Shown piece by piece: positions 16,484 to 26,630 of a DNA stretch of 64,000 nt. The stretch comes from Sphingomonas astaxanthinifaciens DSM 22298 (lineage in GTDB: Bacteria; Pseudomonadota; Alphaproteobacteria; Sphingomonadales; Sphingomonadaceae). Positions within the stretch are counted from its first letter, which is position 1; every line of letters begins with the position of its first letter. The position numbers were made by a program, and so were the translations under genes. The stretch spans positions 186,001-250,000 of the forward strand of contig NZ_JONN01000002.1 in NCBI RefSeq assembly GCF_000711715.1. Reading direction: 5' to 3'. The notes under the pieces are model-generated. The model searched no databases and was not told the origin of the DNA. It was given only the letters and a program-made list of their open reading frames with translations.

Positions 16484-16553
16484 TCTCATTCCTCAGCTTG
16501 GCAACCCTGGCGTTGCGGCCTAGTCGGCGCGGCACGTCATATCAGGGGTTCGC

Positions 16554-17477
16554 ATGCGCGCATTCATTTTTCCGGGGCAGGGCAGTCAGTCGGTCGGCAT
16601 GGGCGCCGCGCTGGCCGAGGCAAGCAGCGTCGCGCGCGACGTCTTCGCCGAGGTCGACGAGGCACTCGGCCAGAATCTCTTCCGCCTGATGCGCGAGGGG
16701 CCCGAGGCCGATCTGACGCTCACCGAAAACGCCCAGCCCGCGATCATGGCGCATGCCATTGCCGTCTTCCGCACGCTCGGCCTGCCCGTGACCAGGGCCG
16801 ATTTCGTCGCCGGCCACAGCCTCGGCGAATATAGCGCGCTCTGCGCCGCCGGGAGCTTCGACCTCGCCACCACCGCGCGGCTCCTGAAGCGGCGCGGCCA
16901 GGCGATGCAGGCCGCCGTGCCGGTGGGCGTCGGCGCGATGGCCGCGCTCCTCGGCGCCGACCTCGACAAGGCGCAGGCGATCGCCTCGGCCGCTGCGGAG
17001 GGTGAGGTCTGCACCGTCGCCAACGACAATGATCCCAGCCAGGTCGTCATCTCGGGCCACCGCAGCGCGATCGAGCGCGCGATTGCCATCGCCAAGGATC
17101 ATGGCGCCAAGCGCGCGGTGCTGCTGCCGGTCTCCGCGCCCTTCCATTCCCCGCTGATGCAGCCCGCCGCCGACGTCATGGCCGAGGCGCTGGGCGACAC
17201 CGCCATCCAGGCGCCCGCCGTGCCGGTGTTCGCCAATGTCATCGCCGCGCCCGCAACCGACCCGACCCGCATCCGCGAGCTGCTCGTCGAGCAGGTCACC
17301 GGCATGGTCCGCTGGCGCGAAAGCGTCGCCGAGATGACGCAAGCGGGCGTGACCGAATTCGTCGAATTCGGTGGCAAGGTTTTGGGCCCGATGGTCAAGC
17401 GCATCGCCCCCGACGCCAAGGTGACGAGCGTCATCTCGATGGACGACGTCGAGGCGCTCGCGAAGGAGATTGCATGA
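16554..17477 (+). CDS. fabD: Malonyl-CoA:ACP transacylase
   Basis: A 307-residue enzyme that loads malonyl groups onto acyl carrier protein for fatty acid synthesis. The active-site serine is Ser89 in GHSLGEYSAL, the N-terminal FPGQGSQSVGMG loop is present, and the catalytic His lies in SAPFHSPLM. The stop overlaps the start of fabG (ATGA), so the two are coupled. Confidence 0.97.
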   Translation: MRAFIFPGQGSQSVGMGAALAEASSVARDVFAEVDEALGQNLFRLMREGPEADLTLTENAQPAIMAHAIAVFRTLGLPVTRADFVAGHSLGEYSALCAAGSFDLATTARLLKRRGQAMQAAVPVGVGAMAALLGADLDKAQAIASAAAEGEVCTVANDNDPSQVVISGHRSAIERAIAIAKDHGAKRAVLLPVSAPFHSPLMQPAADVMAEALGDTAIQAPAVPVFANVIAAPATDPTRIRELLVEQVTGMVRWRESVAEMTQAGVTEFVEFGGKVLGPMVKRIAPDAKVTSVISMDDVEALAKEIA

Positions 17478-18217
17478 TGTTTTCGCTCGAAGGAATGACC
17501 GCCCTCGTGACCGGCGCCAGCGGCGGCCTCGGCAGCGCCATCGCGAAAGCGCTCGCGGCGCAGGGCGCACGCCTCGCGGTCAGCGGCAGCAACGCCGACA
17601 AGCTGAACGCCTTCCGCGACGGCCTCGGCGGCGACCACGTCGCGCTGCCCTGCAACCTCTCGGACGGGGCCGCGGTCGACGCGCTCGTGCCGCAAGCGGT
17701 GGACGCGCTCGGCGGCAAGCTCGACATCCTCGTCAACAATGCCGGCGTGACCCGCGACAATCTCCTCATGCGGATGAAGGACGAGGAGTTCGAGAGCGTC
17801 ATTTCGATCAACCTCGAGGCCGCCTTCCGCCTGATGCGCGCGGCGGCCAAGCCGATGATGAAGGCGCGCTTCGGCCGCATCGTCTCGGTCACCAGCGTGG
17901 TCGGCCAGACCGGCAATCCCGGCCAGGCCAATTACGTCGCGTCCAAGGCCGGGCTCGTCGGCATGAGCAAGGCCGTCGCGCAGGAACTCGCCACCCGCAA
18001 CATCACGGTCAATTGCGTGGCGCCCGGCTTCATGACCTCGGCCATGACCGACGCGCTCAACGACGCGCAGCGCGCCGCAATCCTCGCCAAGATCCCCTCG
18101 GGCGCGATGGGCACCGGCGAGGACGTCGCCGCGGCGGTGGTCTTCCTCGCCAGCCGCGAGGCCGGCTACGTCACCGGCCAGACGCTGCACGTCAACGGCG
18201 GCATGGCGATGATCTGA
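17474..18217 (+). CDS. fabG: 3-oxoacyl-ACP reductase
   Basis: A 247-residue SDR enzyme for the NADPH-dependent keto reduction in fatty acid elongation. It has the cofactor loop TGASGGLG, NNAG, and the catalytic residues Ser141, Tyr154 and Lys158 (YVASK). The C-terminus GGMAMI is typical. The usual next genes of the cluster (acpP, fabF) are absent; instead the 3' end is reiterated as a 33-bp tandem repeat and dnaK follows. Confidence 0.96.
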   Translation: MMFSLEGMTALVTGASGGLGSAIAKALAAQGARLAVSGSNADKLNAFRDGLGGDHVALPCNLSDGAAVDALVPQAVDALGGKLDILVNNAGVTRDNLLMRMKDEEFESVISINLEAAFRLMRAAAKPMMKARFGRIVSVTSVVGQTGNPGQANYVASKAGLVGMSKAVAQELATRNITVNCVAPGFMTSAMTDALNDAQRAAILAKIPSGAMGTGEDVAAAVVFLASREAGYVTGQTLHVNGGMAMI

Positions 18218-18287
18218 CGCCCACCGACAAGCGGCATGGCGATGATCTGACGCCGACCGACAAGCGGCATGGCGATGATCTGAAACG
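18198..18287 (+). repeat. 33-bp tandem repeat derived from the fabG 3' end
   Basis: Two complete copies (18198-18230 and 18231-18263, differing at one base) and a third partial copy from 18264 repeat the segment GCGGCATGGCGATGATCTGA plus a short linker. The first copy is the real fabG terminus including its stop; each later copy repeats the codons and the stop. This is a local tandem duplication, not a CRISPR array. Confidence 0.95.
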
Positions 18288-18328
18288 TGCGGCGCATCTG
18301 CTGTATTGCATTTGCGCCACACCGACTC

Positions 18329-18356
18329 CTTGTCGCCGCTTTCACCCTCCCTATAT
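18329..18356 (+). promoter_or_regulatory. Heat-shock (RpoH) promoter for dnaK
   Basis: CTTG (18329-18332), 17 bases, then CCTATAT (18350-18356) fits the alphaproteobacterial sigma-32 promoter pattern known from Caulobacter and Agrobacterium chaperone genes. It is positioned about 70 bp upstream of the dnaK start, inside the only sizeable spacer before dnaK. Confidence 0.7.
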
Positions 18357-18427
18357 CGCCGCCGAAACATCAAACGGACGACCCTTGGTACAGGGCGTCC
18401 GAGGGGCGAGTGAAAGGGTAGAAGACT

Positions 18428-20353
<1,926 letters not shown>

Positions 20354-20408
20354 TCAGTGACAATCGCCGTCCCCGCTCCGGCGGGGGCGGCGGCTTAGGG
20401 TTTCGCCC

Positions 20409-21521
20409 ATGACCGTCCACACCGATTATTACGAGCTGCTCGGGGTCGAGCGCGGCGCCGACGAGCGCACGATCAAGGCCGCCTATCGCCGCCTGGCGAT
20501 GGAATGCCATCCCGACCGCCACGGCGGCTGCACCGAGAAGGAAGCCAAGTTCAAGCAGTTGAACGAGGCCTATGACTGCCTGAAGGACCCGCAGAAGCGC
20601 GCCGCCTACGATCGCTTCGGCCATGCCGCCTTCGAGCAGGGCGGCTTCGGCGCGGCGGGGGCGGGGGCCGGCCCCGACTTCTCCGACATCTTCTCGTCGA
20701 TCTTCGGCGAGTTCATGGACCCGCGCGGCGCCCGCCAGAATGCGGCGCGCGGCGCCGACCTTCGCTATGACCTCGAACTGACGCTCGAGGAGGCCTTCGC
20801 GGGCAAGTCGGCCACCATCGACATCGAGACCATGGCCCCGTGCGAGCCCTGCGAGGGCGACGGCGCGCGCGGGTCGGCGGTCCCCGAGACCTGCAAGACC
20901 TGCAACGGCGCCGGCAAGGTCCGCGCCCAGCAAGGCTTTTTCGTGGTCGAGCGCGGCTGCCCGACCTGTTACGGCCACGGCGTCACCATCGCCGACCCGT
21001 GCCCGGTCTGCCAGGGCGAGGGCCGGACCCTCAAGCGCCGCACGCTCACCATCCAGATCCCCGCCGGGGTCGACGAGGGCACCCGCATCCGGGTTGCCGG
21101 CGAGGGCGAGGCGGGGGTGCGCGGCGCGCCCGGCGGCGACCTCTACCTGTTCGTCCACTTGAAGCGCCACGCCCTCTACGAGCGCGAGGGCACCACCCTC
21201 ATCGCCGAATGCCCGGTCAGCTTCACCACCGCGGCGCTCGGCGGCGCGATCACCGTTCCCGGGATCGACGGCGAGGCGATCGAGGTGAAGATCCCGGCCG
21301 GCATCCAGTCGGGCGAGACGTTGCGCCTGCGCGGCAAGGGCATGGCGGTGCTTTCGGGCCGTGGCCGCGGCGACATGGTCGCGCGCATCCTGGTCGAGAC
21401 CCCGACCAGGCTCAGCGCGAAGCAGAAGGAGCTGCTCTGCCAGTTCCGCGAGACCGAGACCGGCGAGGAATGCCCCGCGACCAAGAGTTTCTTCTCGCGC
21501 ATCAAGGACGCACTCGGCTAG
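20409..21521 (+). CDS. dnaJ: Co-chaperone DnaJ
   Basis: A 370-residue type I J-protein. The J domain has HPD at 34-36; a Gly/Phe-rich linker follows. Four zinc-finger repeats are present (CEPCEGDG, CKTCNGAG, CPTCYGHG, CPVCQGEG), then the two beta-barrel substrate domains. It stimulates DnaK ATPase and delivers clients. It lies directly downstream of dnaK in the same orientation, the standard operon order. Confidence 0.98.
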   Translation: MTVHTDYYELLGVERGADERTIKAAYRRLAMECHPDRHGGCTEKEAKFKQLNEAYDCLKDPQKRAAYDRFGHAAFEQGGFGAAGAGAGPDFSDIFSSIFGEFMDPRGARQNAARGADLRYDLELTLEEAFAGKSATIDIETMAPCEPCEGDGARGSAVPETCKTCNGAGKVRAQQGFFVVERGCPTCYGHGVTIADPCPVCQGEGRTLKRRTLTIQIPAGVDEGTRIRVAGEGEAGVRGAPGGDLYLFVHLKRHALYEREGTTLIAECPVSFTTAALGGAITVPGIDGEAIEVKIPAGIQSGETLRLRGKGMAVLSGRGRGDMVARILVETPTRLSAKQKELLCQFRETETGEECPATKSFFSRIKDALG

Positions 21522-21556
21522 GGACGGGCCTCGTCTAGCGTAGCGGGGCCTGTTCC

Positions 21557-22615
21557 ATGTCGATCGATCGCCGTTTCTTCCTGGGCGGCGTGCTGTCGAG
21601 CGCCCTTGCCGCCGGCCCGTCGCGGGCCGCGCCGGTCCACCCTGCCGACCTCGTCATCGACCGCTTCGCCCGCGAGAACGGCTTTGCCGGCTCGGTGTCC
21701 CTGGCCCGCCATGGCCGGATCACGCACCAGCGCCTGTTCGGGCTCGCCGACCGCGCGGCGCATCGGCCCGTCACGCCCGCCACCACCTTCCGCATCGGCT
21801 CGATTTCCAAATGGTTCACCGCGCTCGCGGTGTTGCGCCTGGTCGATCGCGGCCGGATGGCGTTGTCGGCGCCGATCGGCACCTATCTCCCGACCCTCGA
21901 CGCTGCCTATGCCGCGGTGCCGCTCGAGCATCTCCTCGCCAATGACAGCGGCATTCCCGACCGGGTCACCCAGGCGATCAAGGACGATCCCGCGCTACGC
22001 GACTCCCGCGACGGCTCGGCCGCGATGGTGACCCGCTTCGGCGATGGCCCGCTCGCGTTCAGTCCCGGCGCGAGGTTCGACTATTCCTTCTTCAACTGGG
22101 TCCTGATTCACGCCGCGCTCGAGCGGGTCACCGGCAAGCCGTTCGAGCAGGTTCTCGGCGGCGAGGTCTTCCGCCCTCTCGGCCTTAGCCGGACGGGCTT
22201 CGTCGATACCCGGAGCGGCGATGTCCCCGGCCTCGCCGGCGCCTATGCGCCCGGCGGCCAGCCCAAGGAGGTGCGGGTACCCCCGTTCGGTGGGGCCAGC
22301 GGCAACATCCATGCCGGCGCCGGCGATCTCGCCCGCGCCGCGCACCTCGCGTTCGAGACCGGACGGCTCCTGCGCCCGGCCACCCGCGCCGAGCTCCTGC
22401 GGGTCCGCGTGCCGAGCGAGAATTACGCGCTCGGCGGAAGGGTCCGCACCATCGCCGGGCGGCGCGTGGCTTGGGAGACCGGCAAGGTACAGGCCTATCG
22501 CACCCACCTCGCGCATGTCGTCGGCGAGGACCGGACCATCGTCCTTCTCAACAACACCGACATTAGCCAGGACGCAATCGGCGCCCTCGTCGAGCAGCTT
22601 CTTCCGCTCGCCTGA
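21557..22615 (+). CDS. Tat-exported serine hydrolase, class C beta-lactamase fold
   Basis: The protein has 352 residues. A twin-arginine signal (DRRFFLGGV) begins the protein, followed by a beta-lactamase/esterase-family domain with the SxxK pair Ser82/Lys85 (GSISKWFT). The second motif, normally Y-x-N, reads Y176-S-F, and the third (H/K-T-G) reads E-T-G. The nucleophile is intact, but the two other motifs are atypical, so this is more likely a peptidase or esterase than a beta-lactamase. It is followed by a lipoprotein esterase in the same orientation. Confidence 0.8.
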   Translation: MSIDRRFFLGGVLSSALAAGPSRAAPVHPADLVIDRFARENGFAGSVSLARHGRITHQRLFGLADRAAHRPVTPATTFRIGSISKWFTALAVLRLVDRGRMALSAPIGTYLPTLDAAYAAVPLEHLLANDSGIPDRVTQAIKDDPALRDSRDGSAAMVTRFGDGPLAFSPGARFDYSFFNWVLIHAALERVTGKPFEQVLGGEVFRPLGLSRTGFVDTRSGDVPGLAGAYAPGGQPKEVRVPPFGGASGNIHAGAGDLARAAHLAFETGRLLRPATRAELLRVRVPSENYALGGRVRTIAGRRVAWETGKVQAYRTHLAHVVGEDRTIVLLNNTDISQDAIGALVEQLLPLA

Positions 22616-22660
22616 CCGCGCGCATGCATCCGCGGGCGCTTTGCCCACGTTACTGTTCCC

Positions 22661-23524
22661 ATGAAGAAGACCGTTCTCGCGATCACGACCCTCGCCCTCG
22701 CGGCCTGCGCTCCGCCCAACCTCTTGAGCTCGATCAACCGCCTGGTCCCCGGCGACAATGGCGCGCACCGGGTCGCGGAGGGCGTGACCTTCGCGCCCGC
22801 GCAGGGCCTTAAGCTCGACGTCTGGGCCCCGCGCCCGTCCGCCCAGAAGCGCCCGGTCGTGATCTTCCTCTACGGCGGCGGCTGGGTCGCGGGGTCGCGC
22901 TCGGGTTATGCCTTCGCCGGCTCGGGCTATGCGGGGCAGGGGTTCGTCACCGTGGTCCCCGACTATCGGCTCGTCCCCAACGTCAGCTTCCCTGCCTTCC
23001 TCGAGGACGGCGCGCAGGCGGTGAGATGGACCCGTGACAACATCGCCCGCTATGGCGGCGACCCCGACCGGATCGCGGTCGCCGGCCACAGCGCGGGCGC
23101 CTACAATGGCGCGATGCTCGCGCTCGATCCGCATTACCTGCGCGACGCCGGGGTCCCGGCGGGCACGATCAAGGCCGCCGCCCTGCTCTCGGGCCCCTAT
23201 GATTTCTACCCCTTCACCGAACAGCGCGGGCGCGACGCGCTGGGCGCCTGGCCGCGCCCGGCCGAGACCCAGCCGATCAATTTCGTGACCCGCGCCGCGC
23301 CGCCGATGCTGCTCGCGACCGGCAGTGCCGACGAGGTCGTCAACCCGCGCAACAGCCGGGTCCTCGCCGCCAGGCTCGCGGCGGCGGGGGTGCCGGCCGA
23401 GCTCAAGATCTATCCCGGCAAGAGCCATGTCGACCTTGCAAAATCGCTCTCGCGCCCGTTCCGCGGCACCACCCCCGCGCTCGCCGATAGCGCCGCTTTC
23501 CTTCACCGGGTGCTCGGTTCTTAG
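22661..23524 (+). CDS. Lipoprotein alpha/beta hydrolase (carboxylesterase-like)
   Basis: The protein has 287 residues. An N-terminal lipobox LAAC (Cys16) indicates a lipoprotein. The oxyanion motif reads YGGGW, the nucleophile is Ser144 in AGHSAGA, and Asp (GSADEVV) and His (GKSHVDL) follow in the expected order, as in the BD-FAE/Hsl esterase group. The substrate is unknown. It is anchored on the periplasmic side, near two other exported enzymes (21557 and 23589) in the same direction. Confidence 0.86.
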   Translation: MKKTVLAITTLALAACAPPNLLSSINRLVPGDNGAHRVAEGVTFAPAQGLKLDVWAPRPSAQKRPVVIFLYGGGWVAGSRSGYAFAGSGYAGQGFVTVVPDYRLVPNVSFPAFLEDGAQAVRWTRDNIARYGGDPDRIAVAGHSAGAYNGAMLALDPHYLRDAGVPAGTIKAAALLSGPYDFYPFTEQRGRDALGAWPRPAETQPINFVTRAAPPMLLATGSADEVVNPRNSRVLAARLAAAGVPAELKIYPGKSHVDLAKSLSRPFRGTTPALADSAAFLHRVLGS

Positions 23525-23588
23525 CCGCAGCCGCCGTCTCGAAACCGCCTATTTCCCCCGTCAATCCGCCCGACTAGTCTTCTTTCGC

Positions 23589-24359
23589 ATGAATGGATCC
23601 TTCGTCATTCGCTTCTTCACCGCCTCCTTGGTCGCGTTTCTCTCGGCTCCCGCCCCTGCGGCGCTGCCGGTCGAGCCCGCGCGGGTGCTTTCAACCCACC
23701 CCCACGATACCGCCGCCTTCACCGAGGGGCTGCTGATCCGCGACGGCATCCTCTACGAAAGCACCGGCTTCGAGGGGCAGAGCTTCATCAGCCGCAAGGA
23801 GCTCGCCACCGGCCGCACGCTGGCCCGCGTCGCCATTCCCAGCGACCTGTTCGGCGAGGGCATCGTCGACTGGCAGGACAAGCTCTACAGCTTCGTCTGG
23901 CGCGGCGGGCGCGGCTTCGTCTGGGGCGTCACCGACCTCAAGCCCAAGGGCAAATGGAACTATGCGGGCGAGGGCTGGGCGATGACCCAGGACGGTCGTC
24001 ACATCATCATGTCCGACGGCACGCCGGTGCTGCGCTTCTTGCGGCCCGGCTCGATGAAGATCGCCCGCCGCCTCACCGTCACCGCCGAGGGCAAGCCGGT
24101 GGCGATGCTGAACGAGCTCGAATATGTGAACGGCGAGATCCTCGCCAACATCTGGCAGACCCCCCGCATCGCCCGCATCGACCCCGCCACCGGGCGCGTC
24201 AAAGGCTGGATCGACGTCTCGGCCCTGTGGGACCGCGTCGGCCGCAACAGCCCCGACGCCGTCCCCAATGGCATCGCCTACGACCGTCACGCAAAGAAGC
24301 TCTACGTCACCGGCAAATACTGGCCGACCCTGTTCGAGATCGCGCTTCCGGGCCGGTAG
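23589..24359 (+). CDS. Glutaminyl-peptide cyclotransferase, plant/bacterial beta-propeller type
   Basis: A 256-residue exported protein with a signal peptide (cleavage near APAPAA). The mature part matches the glutamine cyclotransferase family: FTEGLL...LYESTG, GEGI..W.DKLY, the MSDGTPVLRFL and LNELEYVNGEILANIWQT blocks, and AVPNGIAYD...LYVTGK. These enzymes convert N-terminal glutamine to pyroglutamate. The ATG at 23589 is chosen because it starts the hydrophobic signal sequence. Confidence 0.88.
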   Translation: MNGSFVIRFFTASLVAFLSAPAPAALPVEPARVLSTHPHDTAAFTEGLLIRDGILYESTGFEGQSFISRKELATGRTLARVAIPSDLFGEGIVDWQDKLYSFVWRGGRGFVWGVTDLKPKGKWNYAGEGWAMTQDGRHIIMSDGTPVLRFLRPGSMKIARRLTVTAEGKPVAMLNELEYVNGEILANIWQTPRIARIDPATGRVKGWIDVSALWDRVGRNSPDAVPNGIAYDRHAKKLYVTGKYWPTLFEIALPGR

Positions 24360-24378
24360 GCGCGCCCGTCACCCCCTC

Positions 24379-24399
24379 ACCCCGGGCCCAACCCGGGGT
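24379..24399. terminator. Hairpin after the glutaminyl cyclase gene
   Basis: An 8-bp perfect stem ACCCCGGG/CCCGGGGT with a 5-nt loop starts 20 nt after the cyclase stop. A pyrimidine-rich, only moderately T-rich stretch follows. It may be a terminator or a REP-like element; similar palindromes occur in intergenic spacers of related genomes. Confidence 0.45.
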
Positions 24400-24503
24400 C
24401 CCGCTTCTTCCTTCTTCGAGAAGATGGCGAGGGGCGGCTGGGTGTACATGATGGCTGACCGCGATCGGGATCATGATGCCTCTCCTGAGGCGCGCGGCCG
24501 CAA

Positions 24504-24902
24504 TCATCGCGCACTTTCATCATGATCGCGGGAAGTATCCAGCCGAGCGGGCTTGGGCGTATTGCGCCGAATGAGTGCCTCGCCCTCGCGCATGGTCGCA
24601 CAGGGATGCTCGGTATCGTCGGCGTCGTCGTGCTTGAGAACGGCCTTGAAGTTGCCGGGGGAAGTTTGGACGATATGGCCGCTCTTCGCGTACATGTGCC
24701 CGCCTTCATTGGTCCATGAATCCTCGGCCGACGCATCGGACGGTTCGTCATCCCCGGCTGGCGCGGCGGCGCGGTCCATCTTCGCGAACATGGCATGGCC
24801 GTTGTCCAGCCACTCGTTCATGGCGCGACGTTCCTTCACCTCTTCCGCAGCTGAGCGGAAAATGGTCCAGTGGGACGTCTTGATCCGGTGGTTTTTGCGC
24901 AT
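24504..24902 (-). CDS. Hydrophilic hypothetical protein, 132 aa
   Basis: A highly charged 132-residue protein with no membrane segment. The N-terminal RKNHRIKTSHWTIFRSAAEEVKER is followed by an Asp/Glu/Ser-rich middle and a Lys/Arg/Asp C-terminus. I do not recognise it. The start at 24902 is chosen because GGAGAGA lies upstream; the longer reading from 24947 would include that site. Its base composition is visibly less G+C-biased than that of its neighbours, which together with the orphan character suggests a lineage-specific or acquired gene. Confidence 0.55.
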   Translation of the reverse strand: MRKNHRIKTSHWTIFRSAAEEVKERRAMNEWLDNGHAMFAKMDRAAAPAGDDEPSDASAEDSWTNEGGHMYAKSGHIVQTSPGNFKAVLKHDDADDTEHPCATMREGEALIRRNTPKPARLDTSRDHDESAR

Positions 24903-25274
24903 CGTCTCTCTCCACTTGAGCGGGAGCAGACAGTCTCTCAGTCGCACCTGCTCGATCGGTGGTGCGATCCATCGCTTATGCGCTTATCGACCCGCCTTAG
25001 CCATGGCGCGGGAAAATAAAGGGGGTGGCGACGGCCGCTTTTCACCCGTCGCGGACGTCCGGCGCTCTCCCTTGCAAAGTAGGACTTCGCCTGCTTTCAC
25101 GAACCGGAGCGGTTCGCTGTTGGCTCTTTGCACCTGTTGATCCCTGCCACCGGCGCACCCGCGAGGGTCACAGTATGGGTCCTTCGGCTCCGAACCGAAA
25201 CGCCGGATTCGCGCGATTTTCGGGGCCGCTGCGGCCCTCGGGTCAGCCGCGGACTATGGGAACTTCGTGACCCC
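24903..25274. other. Intergenic stretch with small palindromes, no gene seen
   Basis: About 370 bp lie between the 132-aa gene and purB. No reading frame with a plausible start and codon pattern is visible. Two short hairpins stand out: CGAACCG/CGGTTCG (25100-25116, 3-nt loop) and GGGCCG/CGGCCC (25223-25237). Neither is followed by a T-run. The composition is mixed and partly A+T-richer than its surroundings. Confidence 0.5.
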
Positions 25275-26591
25275 TCAGGCGCGGCCGAAGACCCGCCGGA
25301 AGATCGTGTCGACCTGGCGGAAATGGTAGCCGAGGTCGAAGCTCTCCTCGAGCTTTTCGGGGCTCAGCACCGCGGTCACCTCGGGGTCGGCCTTGAGGAG
25401 GTCGAGGAGCGACAGCGCGCCGTCCGATTCCCACACCTTCATCGCGTTGCGCTGGACCTTGGCATAGGCGTCCTCGCGGGAGAGCCCGGCCTGGGTCAGC
25501 GCCAGCAGCACCCGCTGCGAGTGGACGAGGCCGCCCATCCGGTCGAGGTTCTTCTGCATCCGCTCCGGATAGACGAGCAATTTGTCCATGACCCCGGTCA
25601 GCCGCGCCAGCGCGAAGTCGAGCGTGATGGTGGCGTCGGGGCCGATGAAGCGCTCGACGGAGGAATGGCTGATGTCGCGCTCGTGCCACAGGGCGACATT
25701 CTCCATCGCCGGCACGACCGCCGAGCGGACCATCCGGGCGAGGCCGGTGAGGTTCTCGGTCAGCACCGGATTGCGCTTGTGCGGCATCGCGCTCGAGCCC
25801 TTCTGGCCGGGCGAGAAATATTCCTCGGCCTCGAGCACTTCGGTGCGCTGGAGGTGGCGGACCTCGACCGCCAGCCGCTCGATGCTGCTGGCGATGACGC
25901 CCAGGGTCGCGAAGAACATGGCGTGGCGGTCGCGCGGGATGACCTGGGTCGAGGTCGGTTCGGGGGCGAGGCCGAGGCGGATGGCGACATGCTCCTCGAC
26001 CCGGGGGTCGATGTTGGCGAAGGTGCCGACCGCGCCGGAAATGGCGCAGGTCGCGATTTCCGCCCGCGCCGCTTCGAGCCGGACCTTGTTGCGGGCGAAT
26101 TCGGCATGGGCCTGGGCGAGCTTCAGCCCGAAGGTCACCGGCTCGGCATGGATGCCGTGGCTGCGACCGATGGTCGGGGTCAGCTTGTGCTCGAAGGCGC
26201 GCCGCTCGAGCACGGCGAGCAGCTCGTCGAGGTCGGCGATGAGGATGTCGGCGGCCTGGGTCAGCTGGACGTTCAAGGCGGTGTCGAGCACGTCGCTGCT
26301 CGTCATCCCCTGGTGGAGCCAGCGCCGCTCGGGCCCGAGCTTCTCGCCGGCCCAGGTCAGGAAGGCGATGACGTCATGCTTGGTGACCGCCTCGATGGCG
26401 TCGATCGCGGGGACGTCGATCGGCTCGATCGCCTCGCGGGCGGCGAGGATTTTCTGCGCGTCCTCGGCGGGGATCATGCCGATTTCGCCCATCGCCTCGG
26501 CGGCGAAGACTTCGATGTCCCACCAGATCTTGAAGCGGTTCTCGGCCGCCCAGATGGCGGTCATGGCGGGGCGGGAATAGCGGGGGACCAT
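25275..26591 (-). CDS. purB: Adenylosuccinate lyase
   Basis: A 438-residue fumarase/aspartase-superfamily enzyme of purine synthesis. It cleaves SAICAR to AICAR and adenylosuccinate to AMP. The signature loop GSSAMPHKRNPV is present, as are TSSDVLDTA and the catalytic His region GRSHGIHAEP. The length and N-terminus (MVPRYSRPAMTAIW) match the short bacterial type. It is transcribed leftwards, downstream of the antiporter gene and 39 nt from its stop. Confidence 0.97.
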   Translation of the reverse strand: MVPRYSRPAMTAIWAAENRFKIWWDIEVFAAEAMGEIGMIPAEDAQKILAAREAIEPIDVPAIDAIEAVTKHDVIAFLTWAGEKLGPERRWLHQGMTSSDVLDTALNVQLTQAADILIADLDELLAVLERRAFEHKLTPTIGRSHGIHAEPVTFGLKLAQAHAEFARNKVRLEAARAEIATCAISGAVGTFANIDPRVEEHVAIRLGLAPEPTSTQVIPRDRHAMFFATLGVIASSIERLAVEVRHLQRTEVLEAEEYFSPGQKGSSAMPHKRNPVLTENLTGLARMVRSAVVPAMENVALWHERDISHSSVERFIGPDATITLDFALARLTGVMDKLLVYPERMQKNLDRMGGLVHSQRVLLALTQAGLSREDAYAKVQRNAMKVWESDGALSLLDLLKADPEVTAVLSPEKLEESFDLGYHFRQVDTIFRRVFGRA

Positions 26592-26630
26592 GGGCCGGGC
26601 GGCTAGCAGGGGAGCGCGAGCCGCGCAATT

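Noticed and set aside
18198..18287. Possible CRISPR array
   Set aside because: The units are directly adjacent with no spacers, and they derive from the fabG 3' end.
21557..22615. Antibiotic-resistance class C beta-lactamase
   Set aside because: The second and third catalytic motifs are not those of AmpC enzymes.
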